From positions 1,557,552 to 1,621,551 of the forward strand of contig BCHH01000005.1 in the NCBI GenBank assembly GCA_001599595.1: DNA of 64,000 nt, given 5' to 3'. The position numbers were made by a program, and so were the translations under genes. The stretch is from Beverwykella pulmonaria (taxonomy: Eukaryota; Ascomycota; Dothideomycetes; Pleosporales; Melanommataceae). Within the stretch, counting starts at the first letter, position 1. The number at the start of each line of letters is the position of its first letter. Below, piece after piece: positions 1 through 11,342 of the stretch. The notes under the pieces were generated by a model. That model had not been told where the DNA came from. It worked only from the letters and a program-made list of their open reading frames with translations, and made no database searches.

Positions 1-411
1 TTATCTGCTCCCACTGCCGTCTCTTGATAGAAGAACAAGAGCAAGTTCGCGTGCATTGGTTTGGCCGGATTGTGAAGAACTCGGCAATTGTGCACCACGT
101 CTAGAGTAGTGGATGTAGACGAAGTTACCACCTTTCTCCATATCGATTACTCTGGAAAGGCTGGACCTAAAGTTTTCATATATTGGCCATACTCCTGGTT
201 ATATGGATGGACGACTAACGCTGGCATCTGTGGGCGTTGTCACAGCAAGAACTACTATGTCCGCATCAGTTTCCCTTTCCGCAAGAAAGAGCTTGATAGT
301 CATAGCATCTCGAACACAGCCCTCAAGGCATTTGTATTCCGGATCAGGGTAGTAATTGACGCCAATTATGACAGCCCAGTGGGTTGTTGAAGTTTGAGAT
401 TCGATAGCCAT
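1..411 (-). pseudogene. Caspase-like (peptidase C14 / metacaspase) gene, broken, 5' part
   Basis: Reading leftwards from an ATG at 411, the first 70 codons match the start of a fungal caspase-fold domain: WAVIIGVNYY, then a VRDA segment and a TTPTD segment. An in-frame TAA lies at 199-201. The same frame then continues with clear caspase homology (VWPIYENF, then FVYIHYS, then ELALVLL) and meets a second in-frame TAA at 1-3. In this family the second part normally carries SGHG with the catalytic His; here the residues are SRRG, so that His is gone. No intron with good splice sites removes the first stop. I infer a decayed metacaspase-type gene whose remainder lies outside the window. It stands head to head with the TPR-CHAT gene at 954, with 542 bp between the two starts. 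Confidence 0.75.
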
Positions 412-953
412 TGATTTCGAAATAGATGTGATGGATGAATGCAGTTACGACACTACAGGTGAGCCATCAGGGTATTGGACTCCTAGAGTTTATCAGTTTA
501 CTAGCACAATCGCGTGGGGTGCCTACCGCTAGTGAGGTCGCCGATGATGAGCTACCAGTGCAGCCGGGGCTAGGATGCGGTGGGCTGCCTCACCGGTCAG
601 TAGCACAACGTTTAGGCAACGACGTAGGTTCTCCCAGCACCTTAGCGCTTATTCTGGTACCACAGGTCTGCCGATGTGGCAGTATATGGTGCCCTAACTC
701 ACCGGTGAAGCAGTAGTAACTCATGCATCTGCGTTGAAAGGAAAATGTACCCTTGAGAAACAACGCAGTTTGGTTTGCTAAGAGAGTAGAATGGATAGCT
801 AAATCGCGAAGCTTGTTTCTACTAGCGTAGGCTTTCCAGAGCCTGACGCCTTTGACAAGACCGGCTAATTGCAATGCCTCACTCATATATATCAACGCCC
901 TCAGTAGCCCGCAGCAAGCTCGTCTAAGGTTCTGACAGAATTCTTATCCCGCT
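412..953. promoter_or_regulatory. Divergent intergenic region between the C14 pseudogene and the TPR-CHAT gene
   Basis: This 542-bp stretch separates two divergently oriented caspase-fold genes and so would hold both promoters. Open frames of about 100 codons occur here, but none has recognisable protein features. I see no clear TATA box or repeat. Confidence 0.4.
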
Positions 954-3900
954 ATGGACAACCTAACAGATACAGTGCTATTTCAAATTGAGCTAGAAAC
1001 AACAGCATTACTACACGACGTGAACGATGGGGACCTTTGCTCTTTTGCGGAGCTCCACGAAGATCCGGTAAACGATGCGCAAATCGAATTATACATTTTC
1101 ACATGCTTGCTTCTCTTCACGAGAACGTTCTCGACACAATATCTTGAACAGGCCATTCAGCGAGCAGAAGGGTGGGTAGCGGTGACAGGTCTTAACCATC
1201 CTGATCGCGCTCGGCGATTTCAGATTTTGGACATGATATTGGCCAAGATGTCCGAACACACATACATTTCTAAGGAGTTGCTACCCAACATAATGGAAAA
1301 TAGGTAAGTTAGATTTTATGCAAACTATTCCCTGTAGAAAAGAAGCTGTTTTGGCTATACTGTTACGTATTGGAATAGAAATATAGTGCTCGAATTTCTT
1401 TAAAGATATATTTTAGGTAAATGAGAACTCTGCTAACTCCTGGACTGTGTAGTGAGCGGTATAGTCAAAGGGCCACGTCTGATAAAGTAGACATTCTAAT
1501 AACACATCAACACGATGAGGCGATCCTGCTAATACAGAACTATGAGCGAAATGGCAATACAGAGGACCTAGAGAAGGCCGTTAGCATGATGGAGCAAGTA
1601 GTTAATATGACGCCAAGAGAATCGGTCAGCCAAATGAGTAGGTTAAGTAACTTTGGCGCTATGCTCGGCAGGCGATTTGAGCGGACTGGGTCCATAGACG
1701 ATCTCAACCATGCTGTAGATGTGTCTGACAAAGCAGTCGATGCTACTCCTCACGACCATCCTGATCGAGCTGGCATCTTGAACAACCTTGGAAACTGGCT
1801 TGGCAGGCGATTTGAGCGGACTGGGTCCATGGACGATCTCAACTGTGCTGTAGATATCGCCGGCAAAGCAGTTGATGCTACTCCTCAAGGCCATCCCGAT
1901 CGAGCCATGTACTTGAACAACCTTGGAAACTGGCTTGGCAGGCGATTTGAGCTGACTGGGTCCATGAACGATCTCAACTGTGCTGTAGATGTCGCCGACA
2001 AAGCAGTTGATGCAACTCCTCAGGACCATCCCGATCGAGCTGGCAGGTTGAGCAACCTGGGAAACTTGCTTGGCACGCGATTTGAGCGGACTGGGTCCAT
2101 GGACGACCTTAACCGTGCTGTAGATGTCGCCGACAAAGCAGTCGATGCTACTCCTCAAGACCATCCTGATCAAGCCATGTACTTGAACAACCTTGGAAAC
2201 TGGCTTGGCAGGCGATTTGAGCGGACTGGGTCCATGGACGATCTCAACTGTGCTGTAAATGTCGCCGACAAAGCAGTTGATGCTACTCCTCACGACCATC
2301 CTAATCAAGCTGGCAGGTTGAGCAACCTTGGAAACTGGCTTGGCAGGCGATTTGAGCGGACTGGGTCCATGGACGATCTCAACCATGCTGTAGATGTGTC
2401 TAACAAAGCAGTTGATGCTACTTCTCACGACAATCCCAATCGAGCTGGCAGGTTGAACAACCTTGGAAACAGGCTTGGCACGCGATTTGAGCGGACTGGG
2501 TCCATGGACGATCTCAACCGTGCTGTAGATGTCGCNGACAAAGCAGTNNATGCTACTCCTCAAGACCATCCCGATCGAGCTGTCATCTTGAACAACCTTG
2601 GAAACTGTCTTGGCAGGCGATTTGAGCGGACTGGGTCCGTGGACGACCTCAACCGTTCTGTAGATGTGTCTGACAAAGCAGTTGATGCTACTCCTCAAGA
2701 CCATCCCGATCGAGCTGGCAGGTTGAACAACCTTGGAGCCTGGCTTGGCATGCGATTTGAGCGGACTGGGTCTATGGACGATCTCAACCGTGCTGTAGAT
2801 GCCGCTGACAAAGCAGTTGATGCTGCTACTCAAAACCATCCCGATCGAGCCGTGTACTTGTACAGCCTTGGAAACTTGCTTAGCATGCGATTTGAGCGGA
2901 CTGGGTCCATGGACGACCTCAACCGTTCTGTAGATGTGTCTGACAAAGCAGTCAATGCTACTCCTCAAGACCATCCCAATCAAGCCATGCACTTGAACAA
3001 CCTTGGAAACTGTCTTGGCACGCGATTTGAGCAGACTGGGTCTATGGAAGATCTCAATCGTGCTGTAGATGTCGCCGACAAAGCAGTTGATGCTACTCCT
3101 CAAGACCATCCCCGTCGAACCATGCACTTGAGCAACCTTGGAAACTGGCTTGGTACGCGATTTGAGCGGACTGGGTCCATGGATGATCTCAACCGTGCTA
3201 TAGATGTCGCCGACAAAGCAGTCGATGCTACTCCTCAAGACCATCCCCATCGAGCTGTCTTCTTGAGCAGCCTTGGAACCTGGCTTGGCAGGCGATTTGA
3301 GCAGACTGGATCTATGGACGACCTCAATTATGCCCTATCCTGTTCCAAGAGAGGTTGGGATTGCCATACTTCCCGACCATCCATCCGCATTCTTCTCGGT
3401 CGGCGTGCCGCTGATATTCTTGCCTCCCAGCAAAACTGGGAAGAATCGTATAGCTTCCTGCATCACGCTATAGAGCTTCTCCCAACCATAAGCCCGCGGC
3501 GGCTGGACAATAATGATAAGCAGCATATACTCGGAGAGTTTGCTGGGTTAGCTTCGTTAGCCGCAGCTGTTGCTCTCAATGCAGGAAAAGAGGTGCAATA
3601 TGCCTTGGAGCTATTAGAGCTTGGTCGCTGCGTTATCGCTGGTCTGTTGTTAGAAATGCGCACAGACATTTCCGACCTCAGAGAGCAGTATCCTGGATTA
3701 GCGACGGAGTTTGAGATCCTTCGGAATGAGCTGGATGCGCCTTCCAGTGGGATAGGTCTAGTGGGCGATGCAACATCTTCATGGAAATCCCAAGCCAATC
3801 GACGGATTAAAGCGGAACAAGAATTCAACCTGGTTATTGCAAAAATACGCGAGCAGCCTACCTTCAAGAACTTTTTTCTTCCGCCGACTCATGATGAACT

Positions 3901-5032
3901 CATGGCTGCCGCGGACCAAGGCCCCATTGTCATTATCAACGTAAGCCCGTACCGTTGTGATGCGTTTCTTATTGAGCATCATCAGGTTAGGGTGTTACCA
4001 CTGCCCAACCTAACAGAGAAGAAGCTAAACCAAAGAGTCCAACAGCAGTCGGTTGGATCAACACCAGTCTTACAGTGGCTATGGGACGTGGCCGCAGGAC
4101 CTATCTTGGACGCATTAGGATATCAACAACCGCTATCCAACAACTGGCCTCGGGTATGGTGGATTCCGACAGGAGCGCTAAGTCATTTTCCAGTTCACGC
4201 AGCGGGATTTCACACCAAAGGGTCGACCGAGACAGTGCTTGATAGAGTCGTGTCATCCTACAGTTCATCTGTAAAGGCACTGGTATATGGACGTCGACAT
4301 AGTGTCCACAGGACAGCCGAATCTACGGTAGAGCAAGCTCTCCTAGTTGCCATGCAAGAGACGCCATGCCTCCCAAGAAGCTCAGCCCTTCCATTTGCCA
4401 CTAAAGAGGTAGAAATGTTAGTCGGCCTCTGCCCGTCGCTACAGCTTGAAGCGGTTAGGCCACTACGGCGCAGGGAGGAAGTTCTGGCTCACTTGCGCAC
4501 CTGCAAGATTTTCCACTTTGCTGGCCATGGACGTTCAGATTCCCTAGATCCTTCGCGGAGCAGTCTGCTACTAGATGACTGGGAGAAGAGCCCATTGACT
4601 GTAGGAGACCTCCGCGACCATAGCATTGCAGAGGGCTCACCGTTTCTTGGTTATCTCTCAGCCTGCTCGACTAGCACGAACAAGATGGGTAGGTTTGTGG
4701 ATGAGGGAATCCATCTGGCGAGTGCCTTCCAGCTTGCGGGGTTCCGGCATGTGATAGGAACGCTTTGGGAAGTATCCGACAGTCACTGTGTAGACGTTGC
4801 TAGGGTGGTGTACGAGACGATCCGAGACAGAGGTATGACGGACATGGCGATATGTTGGGGCCTCTATCAGGCGGTCAGGGCGCTGCGAGATGGGCACGTT
4901 GAGTTAACGGAGGCGAGAGATGCGGAGCTCAGCGATGAGGAGCTTAGCGATAAAGAAGTTTGCGACGAGGGTTGTGAGACTACGCTACAGAACCCACTAT
5001 ATTGGGCTCCGTACATTCACTTTGGTGTCTAA
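954..5032 (+). CDS. TPR-CHAT protein (caspase/separase-like fold with tetratricopeptide repeats)
   Basis: Two exons, 954-1303 and 1453-5032, give 1,309 residues. The donor GTAAGT at 1304 and acceptor TAG at 1450-1452 restore the frame exactly. Residues about 120-190 are a diverged TPR unit. They are followed by twelve almost identical 45-residue TPR-type units (core RFERTGSMDDLN..AVD) and a partial thirteenth. A helical linker follows, then a C-terminal CHAT domain of about 300 residues. The CHAT domain keeps the expected dyad: His1142 in FAGHG and Cys1188 in LSACS, followed by GTLWEVSD. CHAT domains are caspase/separase relatives; in bacteria TPR-CHAT proteins act as regulated proteases. Protease activity here is inferred from the dyad only. 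An acidic insert (about residues 1270-1290) lies near the C-terminus. Ambiguous bases fall in the seventh repeat. Expression from the region shared with the C14 pseudogene is likely. Confidence 0.9.
1671..3290 (+). repeat. Coding minisatellite: 12 tandem 135-bp TPR units
   Basis: The marker GCGATTTGAG recurs every 135 bp from 1671 to a partial copy at 3291, so each unit is 45 codons and the frame is preserved. Units differ at few positions, such as GRRF/GTRF/GMRF at the start and AVDVAD/SVDVSD in the middle. Three ambiguous bases (2536, 2548, 2549) lie in unit 7. Near-identity at DNA level suggests recent expansion or ongoing homogenisation. Copy number may have been collapsed or expanded in assembly. 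Confidence 0.95.
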
Positions 5033-6666
5033 GGGTAGACCGAGCTACCATCACATAACTGCTGTACCTTATCCAGCGCTCATGAACACTTACGATCCGA
5101 ACTCTGCACCCCTTTGAAGCACCTCTCCACGACCCAAAAGATTGCAGTGCCCATGTAAGGAGGCGTTCGTTGTCTGACCGTGTGATAGCTGTATCACCAA
5201 AACATGTTGAGCCTTTCCACCTTCGTATATGCTTGCAGCGACAGCATTCTGCCAGTGATACACAACACACTTAACGAGGCGCACAGCTTCTATGCCCACT
5301 ATGGCTGAGGCCCACCTACTCACTCCATCCTATCTTATATCTCTCCTGTCCCGTCTTATTTCCCTTAAGGGGCTAGTGCCAGACATCTGACTGATGCTTG
5401 GTATGGATCCGTTGTGATGGGCTTGAGAAGCATGAGAACGTGGTGGGCACCTATTTCGCTCGGTCAACGGCGGTACCAACGGCGGGTCTACGGAGTTCGA
5501 GGGCGATGCGATGATGTAAACCAAGGTAGATATGATCGTGCGTTGTACCATATCTCGAAGTTGTATGATAACTTGTGGAAAGCGAATTGCGGTGTCAAGG
5601 CGCACGCGCTAGTTGATTGAACAAGAGCCGGGCATTTCGGAACTTCAGCCCTGCTCTTAACGTTAATCCGGCGTCGGATTTTATGATACTCCAAGCGCTT
5701 GGCAAAGTCTTCGCGCAGACAGTCATCAATATGTAAGGCGCGCGTTGGTTTCGTACTAGCCGAAAATCGGTAGTTGGTTCGATCAGAAGTACCGACCGGG
5801 GTGGAGGGCTTACATGAATTTGCGCGTGGAGAACACAGCGGAATCTTTGAGGTTTATGGTTGAGGGACGGAGATGCTCGGTAGAGTTGCTCCTGCCGAAT
5901 GGAAATATGATGAAGGCAAGATATTGCTGAATGGGATAGCAATGCTATAACTTCAGTTGTGCATCAGCAGCTGTGGTACCAGCCGTCGCCCGCACAGAGG
6001 CGTTGTTGGATGCGCATGATGGCTGGCTGGCTCCTGAATAATTAGTCACATCGCTCTCTCACTTGGATCGGCAACTACTACCTCGACCGCAATAATAGCA
6101 ACACGCTGCGCGACCAGCACCCTCAATTTCAGTTTCAAAAGTCTTATCAATAAAACATTTACAACGCCCTCTCGAGGGCTTGACAGACATCCTGGGCGCA
6201 GTCTCAACACCACTATCTAGCAACTATTTGAGGCAGCCGCGCTGCGAGTCAAGCTTCGCGCAGCAGATGAAATTCCATGCGCTGCATCCACGGGTGTGCA
6301 TTGTACCTTTTATAGTGTCTGTAGAAGGCGTCATCAACCAGAAACCGTCTGTGCGAGGGTATGAACTTGGATGTGCTTGTTGGGCAGCGTCAACCACAAG
6401 TCGTCACTAGGAAAATCTTTTAGCTGGGTCGAAGATATTGGTGCCATGCACTACACAGGCGTTAGTCGATAGACTTGTTGCCCCCTAGGTACTAGTCTAC
6501 GCTGGTGCAAATCGTGATACGCATCTGGGTCTCATTTGAGAAATTAAGTATATTGAGAGTGGAAGATCATGCTCTCGCACTTGATGAACCTGTCCCACCA
6601 CTAAACAACGAATATGAAATTGTAGATCCTGCAAGTCGCATATGCCGGGCTCAAAAAATAGTGCCC
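5033..6666. other. Intergenic, no supported gene
   Basis: This lies between the 3' ends of the convergent TPR-CHAT and mad2 genes. Open frames up to 115 codons exist on both strands (for example 5595-5942 minus), but none shows a motif, signal peptide or membrane segment I recognise. Nothing repetitive was seen. Confidence 0.5.
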
Positions 6667-7793
6667 TCAGTCAGCAAGCCTAGACAGATCAGTTTCTCAA
6701 CGGATATTTGAATAACAGTATGTTGTTGTCACGCACCTGTAGCTCACAAGTGTGTCCACGCGGTGGTTGCTCGTGCTGAAACTCCTTAGCTGCACCTTTT
6801 CGCCATTCTTGATTTCCTTCGCATCGCTGTCGCCCCATTCAAGAGGAACATCCGAGTCTGCATCTGCATACACTAGCACATTGAAGGTGCAGTTTCCGTC
6901 CAACATAGGCAGAAAGGTAACTGAGGCGGTGATTTGTCGGAAAATGGACTGAATTTCAGCCTGGATTTCTGTTTCTGTCTTTTCTTCTGGCGCCTCGCTG
7001 GCCCTGTTGCATGTGCATCAGTTGTCATGTCATGTGTTGCCTGCGTCAAAGGGTACGCACTCTGGTATAGAGTTCTCTTTGTCGGTTGTCCTTTTTGATG
7101 ACTTGCTCTTGGAGCCTTTACCAAAAATTTGGACCTAAGATGGTCAGATGTCGACGTGACACAGTCTGACGAACTTGGCTTACATCGAACTGCCATCGTT
7201 CCACGTGCTCGCCCGTCTCCTTACTCGTGATGACGACCACAAGCTTCGAGATCTTCCCGCCATACATCCAGTCTTTCAGCTGTGACATGATTTTCTTGAT
7301 GTACGCCTTGACCTGGTCGTCGGCGGTGACTACTTTGGTGAACCACCATTCCAGTATACAGGAAGGGATTTACATACCCATCATTGTCAACCCATATTTT
7401 TTTACCCTATGGCCCAAGTCAGTGAGCGTGTAGGAAGGTTGATAGGAGATGAATGACGTACGCAGTGAAGTCCTCTGCGGGATAGACACCCCGCTGAAAC
7501 CTTTGCATTATTAGTATAGCCTCGTTGGAAAGGGTCAAACAAACGCGCACTCACAGAATTGTGTTGATGCAGTACTCAAACTGTTCACTGTCAGCTCTCA
7601 GGTCAGATCAATGAATTGAATTTGTGTATACTTACGAATTCGTTGACAATCTTGGAGGAACCTGTGCTGCTGTGTCAGCTGCAGCCAATCTTGAATACTT
7701 CATATGCATACCTTTCAAGGCAAGCTTGTGAACCTTGGAGGAGTCCTTTTTAGACGAAGACTTAGACTGGGATGCTGATTTTGACTGCGACAT
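6667..7793 (-). CDS. mad2: Mitotic spindle checkpoint protein Mad2 (HORMA domain)
   Basis: Nine exons: 7793-7712, 7661-7636, 7580-7555, 7500-7462, 7406-7378, 7332-7184, 7134-7061, 7003-6737 and 6679-6667. They sum to 705 nt and 234 residues with every junction in phase. The translation follows Mad2 throughout: SSKIVNEF, FEYCINTIL, FQRGVYPAEDF, then DDQVKAYIKKIMSQL, WMYGGKISKLVVVITSKET, GEHVERWQFD, and the safety-belt end HRVDTLVSYR followed by LAD. Mad2 binds Cdc20 and Mad1 at unattached kinetochores and delays anaphase. The start at 7793 gives a Ser/Lys-rich N-terminus of about 25 residues; an in-frame ATG at 7883 would add 30 residues but looks unlike the family. The last 13-nt exon is the least certain part. 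Divergent from guf1. Confidence 0.93.
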
Positions 7794-8172
7794 GGCTGCA
7801 GGCGTGGATTGTGATAGAGGTTCGCTGTGGACGGATCTTTGTCGTTGTGGGATCTTATGTTTTTGCAATCGTTGGCGGGGCAACAGGTGCCTAGGTCAAT
7901 TGTCACCGGGCTGGGAATGCAAAGGATAGGTGATAGAGTGAAGGAGCTAGAGAATGGATAAGCTTGTATTTGCGTACGTCAAATAAGGTGTATGCTGCAG
8001 CATGTGGTAGTGGGCGTTTGCGGTGAGAAAAAGTGCTAGCTTGCTGGGACGACTTCGGCAGTGCGCGGTGAAAGGGTGATTATGTCAGCACTCAGAACGC
8101 CAAAGTTTTTTTTTTGCCCACAACTAGCACCCCTCCAGCATCCATCAATCCAGCCCCCCATGCGAATTGCTC
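7794..8172. promoter_or_regulatory. Divergent promoter region of mad2 and guf1
   Basis: These 379 bp separate the two start codons and must serve both genes. A T-run occurs near 8106-8115. Otherwise no motif is clear. The first 90 bp could instead be coding if mad2 starts at 7883. Confidence 0.45.
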
Positions 8173-10134
8173 ATGCTGCGATGTTTCCAGACCGCGACCA
8201 GCCTCCTGCGGCGCTCGCAGTTTGGTCGTGGTGCGCCCTCTGTCCTTGAACGACTCTCACCCGCCTTCAAACGCTACGCCCACGTCTTCCGAGCGCAGAC
8301 AGATCTCGAGAAGCGCATTGCCGCCATTCCCATCGAACGATACCGGAACTTCTGCATTGTGGCCCATGTCGATCATGGCAAGTCGACGCTCTCAGACCGC
8401 CTGCTCGAGCTCACAGGCACCATCCAGCCCGGCGACAACAAGCAGATTCTGGACAAACTGGACGTGGAGCGCGAGAGGGGCATCACCGTCAAGGCGCAGA
8501 CGTGCACCATGATATACAACCACAAGGGGGAGGACTACCTGTTGCATCTCGTAGACACGCCAGGCCACGTTGACTTCCGTGCCGAGGTGTCTCGCAGCTA
8601 TGCCAGCTGCGGCGGTGCCCTCCTTCTCGTCGATGCCAGCCAGGGTGTACAGGCGCAGACGGTCGCTAACTTCTACCTGGCATTCGCCCAGGGCCTTACT
8701 CTCGTGCCCGTCATCAACAAAATTGACCTCCCGCACGCCGATACCCCACGCGTGCTCGAGCAGCTGCGGGATACGTTCGAGTTGGACGCCGACACCGCAG
8801 TCCTCGTCTCGGCCAAGACTGGGGTGAACGTTGGTGCCTTGCTACCCACTGTCGTCGAGCAGATTCCTGCGCCTGTAGGCAACCTCGATGCGCCACTCCG
8901 CCTTCTCCTCGTCGACTCGTGGTATGATGTGTACAAAGGCGTTATCCTCCTCGTGAGGATCTTCGATGGCCAGGTCAAACCCGGTGACAGCCTCAGGTCA
9001 TTCGCCACGGGGCTCAAATACATTGTGGGGGAGGTGGGCATCATGTACCCAGACCAGACGCCTCAGACCGTCCTCAAGGCTGGACAAGTCGGCTACATCC
9101 ACTTTAATCCTGGCATGAAGCGATCGCAGGAGGCAAAAGTTGGGGATACATACACAACTGTGGGGTCAGAGAAGCTCGTAGAACCGTACCCCGGCTTCGA
9201 GGAGCCTAAGAGCATGGTCTTTGTGGCCGCCTATCCCACAGACCAAGACAACTACGAGCATCTTGAGGACAGCATCAACCACTACATCCTGAACGACCGC
9301 AGCGTCACGCTCCAGAAAGAGTCGTCGGATGCGCTCGGTGCTGGCTGGCGCATGGGCTTCCTCGGCACCCTCCACTGCTCTGTCTTCGAAGACCGTCTGC
9401 GCCAAGAGCATGGAGCCAATATCATCATTACGCCGCCCTCGGTTCCATTCAAGGTCATTTGGCGTGATGGTACCGAGCAGATCATCTCAAATCCTAACGA
9501 ATTTCCCGACCAAGACCAGGCGTACGGGAAGGTCCTCGAAGTCCACGAGCCGTTCGTCGCCTGCACGATAACTCTCCCAGCAGAATATCTCGGCGAGGTC
9601 ATGAAGCTGTGCGAGTCGAATCGGGGCGATCAGAAAGAACTGACCTTCTTCACCGCCACCCAAGTCATCCTCAAGTACGATCTGCCACTTTCCCATCTGG
9701 TCGACGACTTCTTCGGCAAGCTCAAAGGAACTACCAAGGGCTACGCCTCTCTCGACTACGAGGACGCCGGTTTCCGCAAATCGAATATTGTCAAATTGAA
9801 CCTATTAGTAAACAGCATCCCTGTCGATGCCGTATCTCGCGTCATGCATGCAAGCCAGGTCGACCGCGTGGGTCGCCTCTGGGTCGAGAAGTTCAAAGAG
9901 CATGTCGACCGGCAGATGTTCGAAGTGGTAATTCAGGCCGCTGTAGGCCGGCGTATTGTTGCGCGTACATCTATCAAGCCGTTCAGGAAGGACGTCCTAG
10001 CGAAGCTGCATGCCAGCGATCTGAGTCGCAGGAGGAAACTTCTCGAGAGGCAGAAGGAAGGGAGGAAAAAGCTGAGGGCCGTGGGTTCGGTGCAGATCGA
10101 GAACGATGCCTTCCAGAAGTTCCTGAGTAAATAG
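8173..10134 (+). CDS. guf1: Mitochondrial translation GTPase Guf1 (LepA / elongation factor 4 family)
   Basis: A single exon of 653 codons from the ATG at 8173; the frame is open a few codons further upstream but without an ATG. The N-terminus is rich in Arg/Ser and lacks acids ([18 protein letters not shown]), as expected for a mitochondrial presequence. GTPase motifs are all present: AHVDHGKS at 64-71, ERERGIT, DTPGH, NKID and SAKTG. The LepA-specific C-terminal part follows, with RMGFLGTLH and a basic end ([15 protein letters not shown]). LepA/Guf1 associates with ribosomes and supports mitochondrial protein synthesis under stress. There is no intron and no sign of damage. Downstream lies a convergent gene whose stop is 152 bp away. 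Confidence 0.96.
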   Translation: MLRCFQTATSLLRRSQFGRGAPSVLERLSPAFKRYAHVFRAQTDLEKRIAAIPIERYRNFCIVAHVDHGKSTLSDRLLELTGTIQPGDNKQILDKLDVERERGITVKAQTCTMIYNHKGEDYLLHLVDTPGHVDFRAEVSRSYASCGGALLLVDASQGVQAQTVANFYLAFAQGLTLVPVINKIDLPHADTPRVLEQLRDTFELDADTAVLVSAKTGVNVGALLPTVVEQIPAPVGNLDAPLRLLLVDSWYDVYKGVILLVRIFDGQVKPGDSLRSFATGLKYIVGEVGIMYPDQTPQTVLKAGQVGYIHFNPGMKRSQEAKVGDTYTTVGSEKLVEPYPGFEEPKSMVFVAAYPTDQDNYEHLEDSINHYILNDRSVTLQKESSDALGAGWRMGFLGTLHCSVFEDRLRQEHGANIIITPPSVPFKVIWRDGTEQIISNPNEFPDQDQAYGKVLEVHEPFVACTITLPAEYLGEVMKLCESNRGDQKELTFFTATQVILKYDLPLSHLVDDFFGKLKGTTKGYASLDYEDAGFRKSNIVKLNLLVNSIPVDAVSRVMHASQVDRVGRLWVEKFKEHVDRQMFEVVIQAAVGRRIVARTSIKPFRKDVLAKLHASDLSRRRKLLERQKEGRKKLRAVGSVQIENDAFQKFLSK

Positions 10135-10286
10135 GGGGCAAGCTCTGTGTCCCAGTTTTGGAGACATGCCATGTTAAAAGTCCATGTACATACCTGAACT
10201 GATGTCAAGCCGCTCAAGCCTCAACCCCTTGCAACAATAAGAGATTGAATATTACAGGAACTGCGTGCAATAATATTATATCCAAG

Positions 10287-11342
10287 CTACTCTGCAGCAA
10301 TAGCTAGAGACTCTAGGTCTCCGATATCTGTCCACGCTGACGATGCAATGGAGACTAAATCCCAATCGCAACCCTCATCCGCTTCACTCGGCACATCCTC
10401 GCCTTCTTCCTCACCCTCTTCCCATAACTGCCCATCCACCAACATCCCCTTACACCACCTCGCCAGCGAGTACCTCTGCACCCCCTCCGGATCCCACCTT
10501 CCCCAGTCTACAAAACACCCCCGTCGTTCTAACCACTCCCTACACTGCTTCGTGTGCTCCTCCGCACAGTCACAAATCGTACAATGGCACCCCCAGCTAT
10601 CCATCACCCAGCAGCCCGTCCAGTTCCTGTGCCACACCCACCAGAACTCCCTCGCACCGCCCCAAAACTGGCCGCGCTTCTGCGGAGGCCAGATTGCCAT
10701 GTACGCGGCCCGGTACTCCTCTACTGTCATCCCTTTACTTGCACAATAAACGCGCAACGTCTCCCCGTACTCTGTGAAGTCGTCCCATGACTCGAAGATC
10801 TCGGGATGCTGTCGGAAGTTGATGTACCGATCCGCCTCATCCATATCTGCAATCCAGAAGTTTGTCTCCTCCATGTCATCAATATCTCCGCGCCAGTCCT
10901 CCTCTCGTGCCTCGCGCTTCGCTTCCTTCAGCAATGTCCTCTGCGTCAACCACTCTTGCCGATCTTTAATAGCGGCGTGACGCCGCCGAGTGGGGTCGCG
11001 GCCATAGTGAGCCTCACGGTACGCTTCCCGCGCTGTGAGCTTCACGACCGGAGCGGTGGAGAGATGCGTGGGGAAGGTGGGGGAGTGCCAATCTACTATG
11101 TCTGAGCCGGGATATTGCGGTAGGTGGCATGTGGGGAGGTAGTGTGCTTGTTGGACGTGTGGAGGGCGGGAGGTAGAGGAGAGCTTTGAAGAGGGCAGAT
11201 CGGCAGCGTGGACGGTTCTGAAGGAGTTGTACTTTGCGTTTCGGGCGCGCACGCGGTTCTTTGCGCGCGCGGCGGAGCGCAAGTCGCGGAAGGTGTGAGA
11301 AGCAATGCGACCAGCGTGGTTCATGGAGGTTTCGGTCGCCAT
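10287..11342 (-). CDS. Hypothetical protein, Trp- and Cys-rich C-terminal half
   Basis: An uninterrupted frame of 351 codons; I do not recognise the family. The first 60 residues are basic. Residues about 100-180 are charged and helical, with many EAR/REA repeats. Residues about 215-300 are remarkably rich in Trp and Cys, with WWVWHRNW, then CHCTICDC, then a further Cys, then CFVDWGRWD. The CxCxxCxC cluster could bind a metal, which is inference. The C-terminus is acidic (EEGEEEGED). There is no signal peptide or membrane segment. The coding DNA looks ordinary and GC-balanced, and the frame is far longer than chance, so a real gene is likely. Confidence 0.8.
   Translation of the reverse strand: MATETSMNHAGRIASHTFRDLRSAARAKNRVRARNAKYNSFRTVHAADLPSSKLSSTSRPPHVQQAHYLPTCHLPQYPGSDIVDWHSPTFPTHLSTAPVVKLTAREAYREAHYGRDPTRRRHAAIKDRQEWLTQRTLLKEAKREAREEDWRGDIDDMEETNFWIADMDEADRYINFRQHPEIFESWDDFTEYGETLRVYCASKGMTVEEYRAAYMAIWPPQKRGQFWGGAREFWWVWHRNWTGCWVMDSWGCHCTICDCAEEHTKQCREWLERRGCFVDWGRWDPEGVQRYSLARWCKGMLVDGQLWEEGEEEGEDVPSEADEGCDWDLVSIASSAWTDIGDLESLAIAAE

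Noticed and set aside
590..895. 101-codon minus-strand frame in the C14/CHAT intergenic region
   Set aside because: No recognisable feature; it lies in the expected promoter region and could be chance.
1421..1452. ATG at 1421 as start of the TPR-CHAT gene
   Set aside because: A two-exon model using the ATG at 954 with GTAAGT donor and TAG acceptor joins in phase and adds a TPR-like N-terminal segment; bases 1421-1452 then lie in the intron.
1643..3250. 535-codon open frame antisense to the TPR repeats
   Set aside because: It only mirrors the 135-bp repeat unit; a repeat whose length is a multiple of three keeps any stop-free frame open. The sense strand has the TPR and CHAT features.
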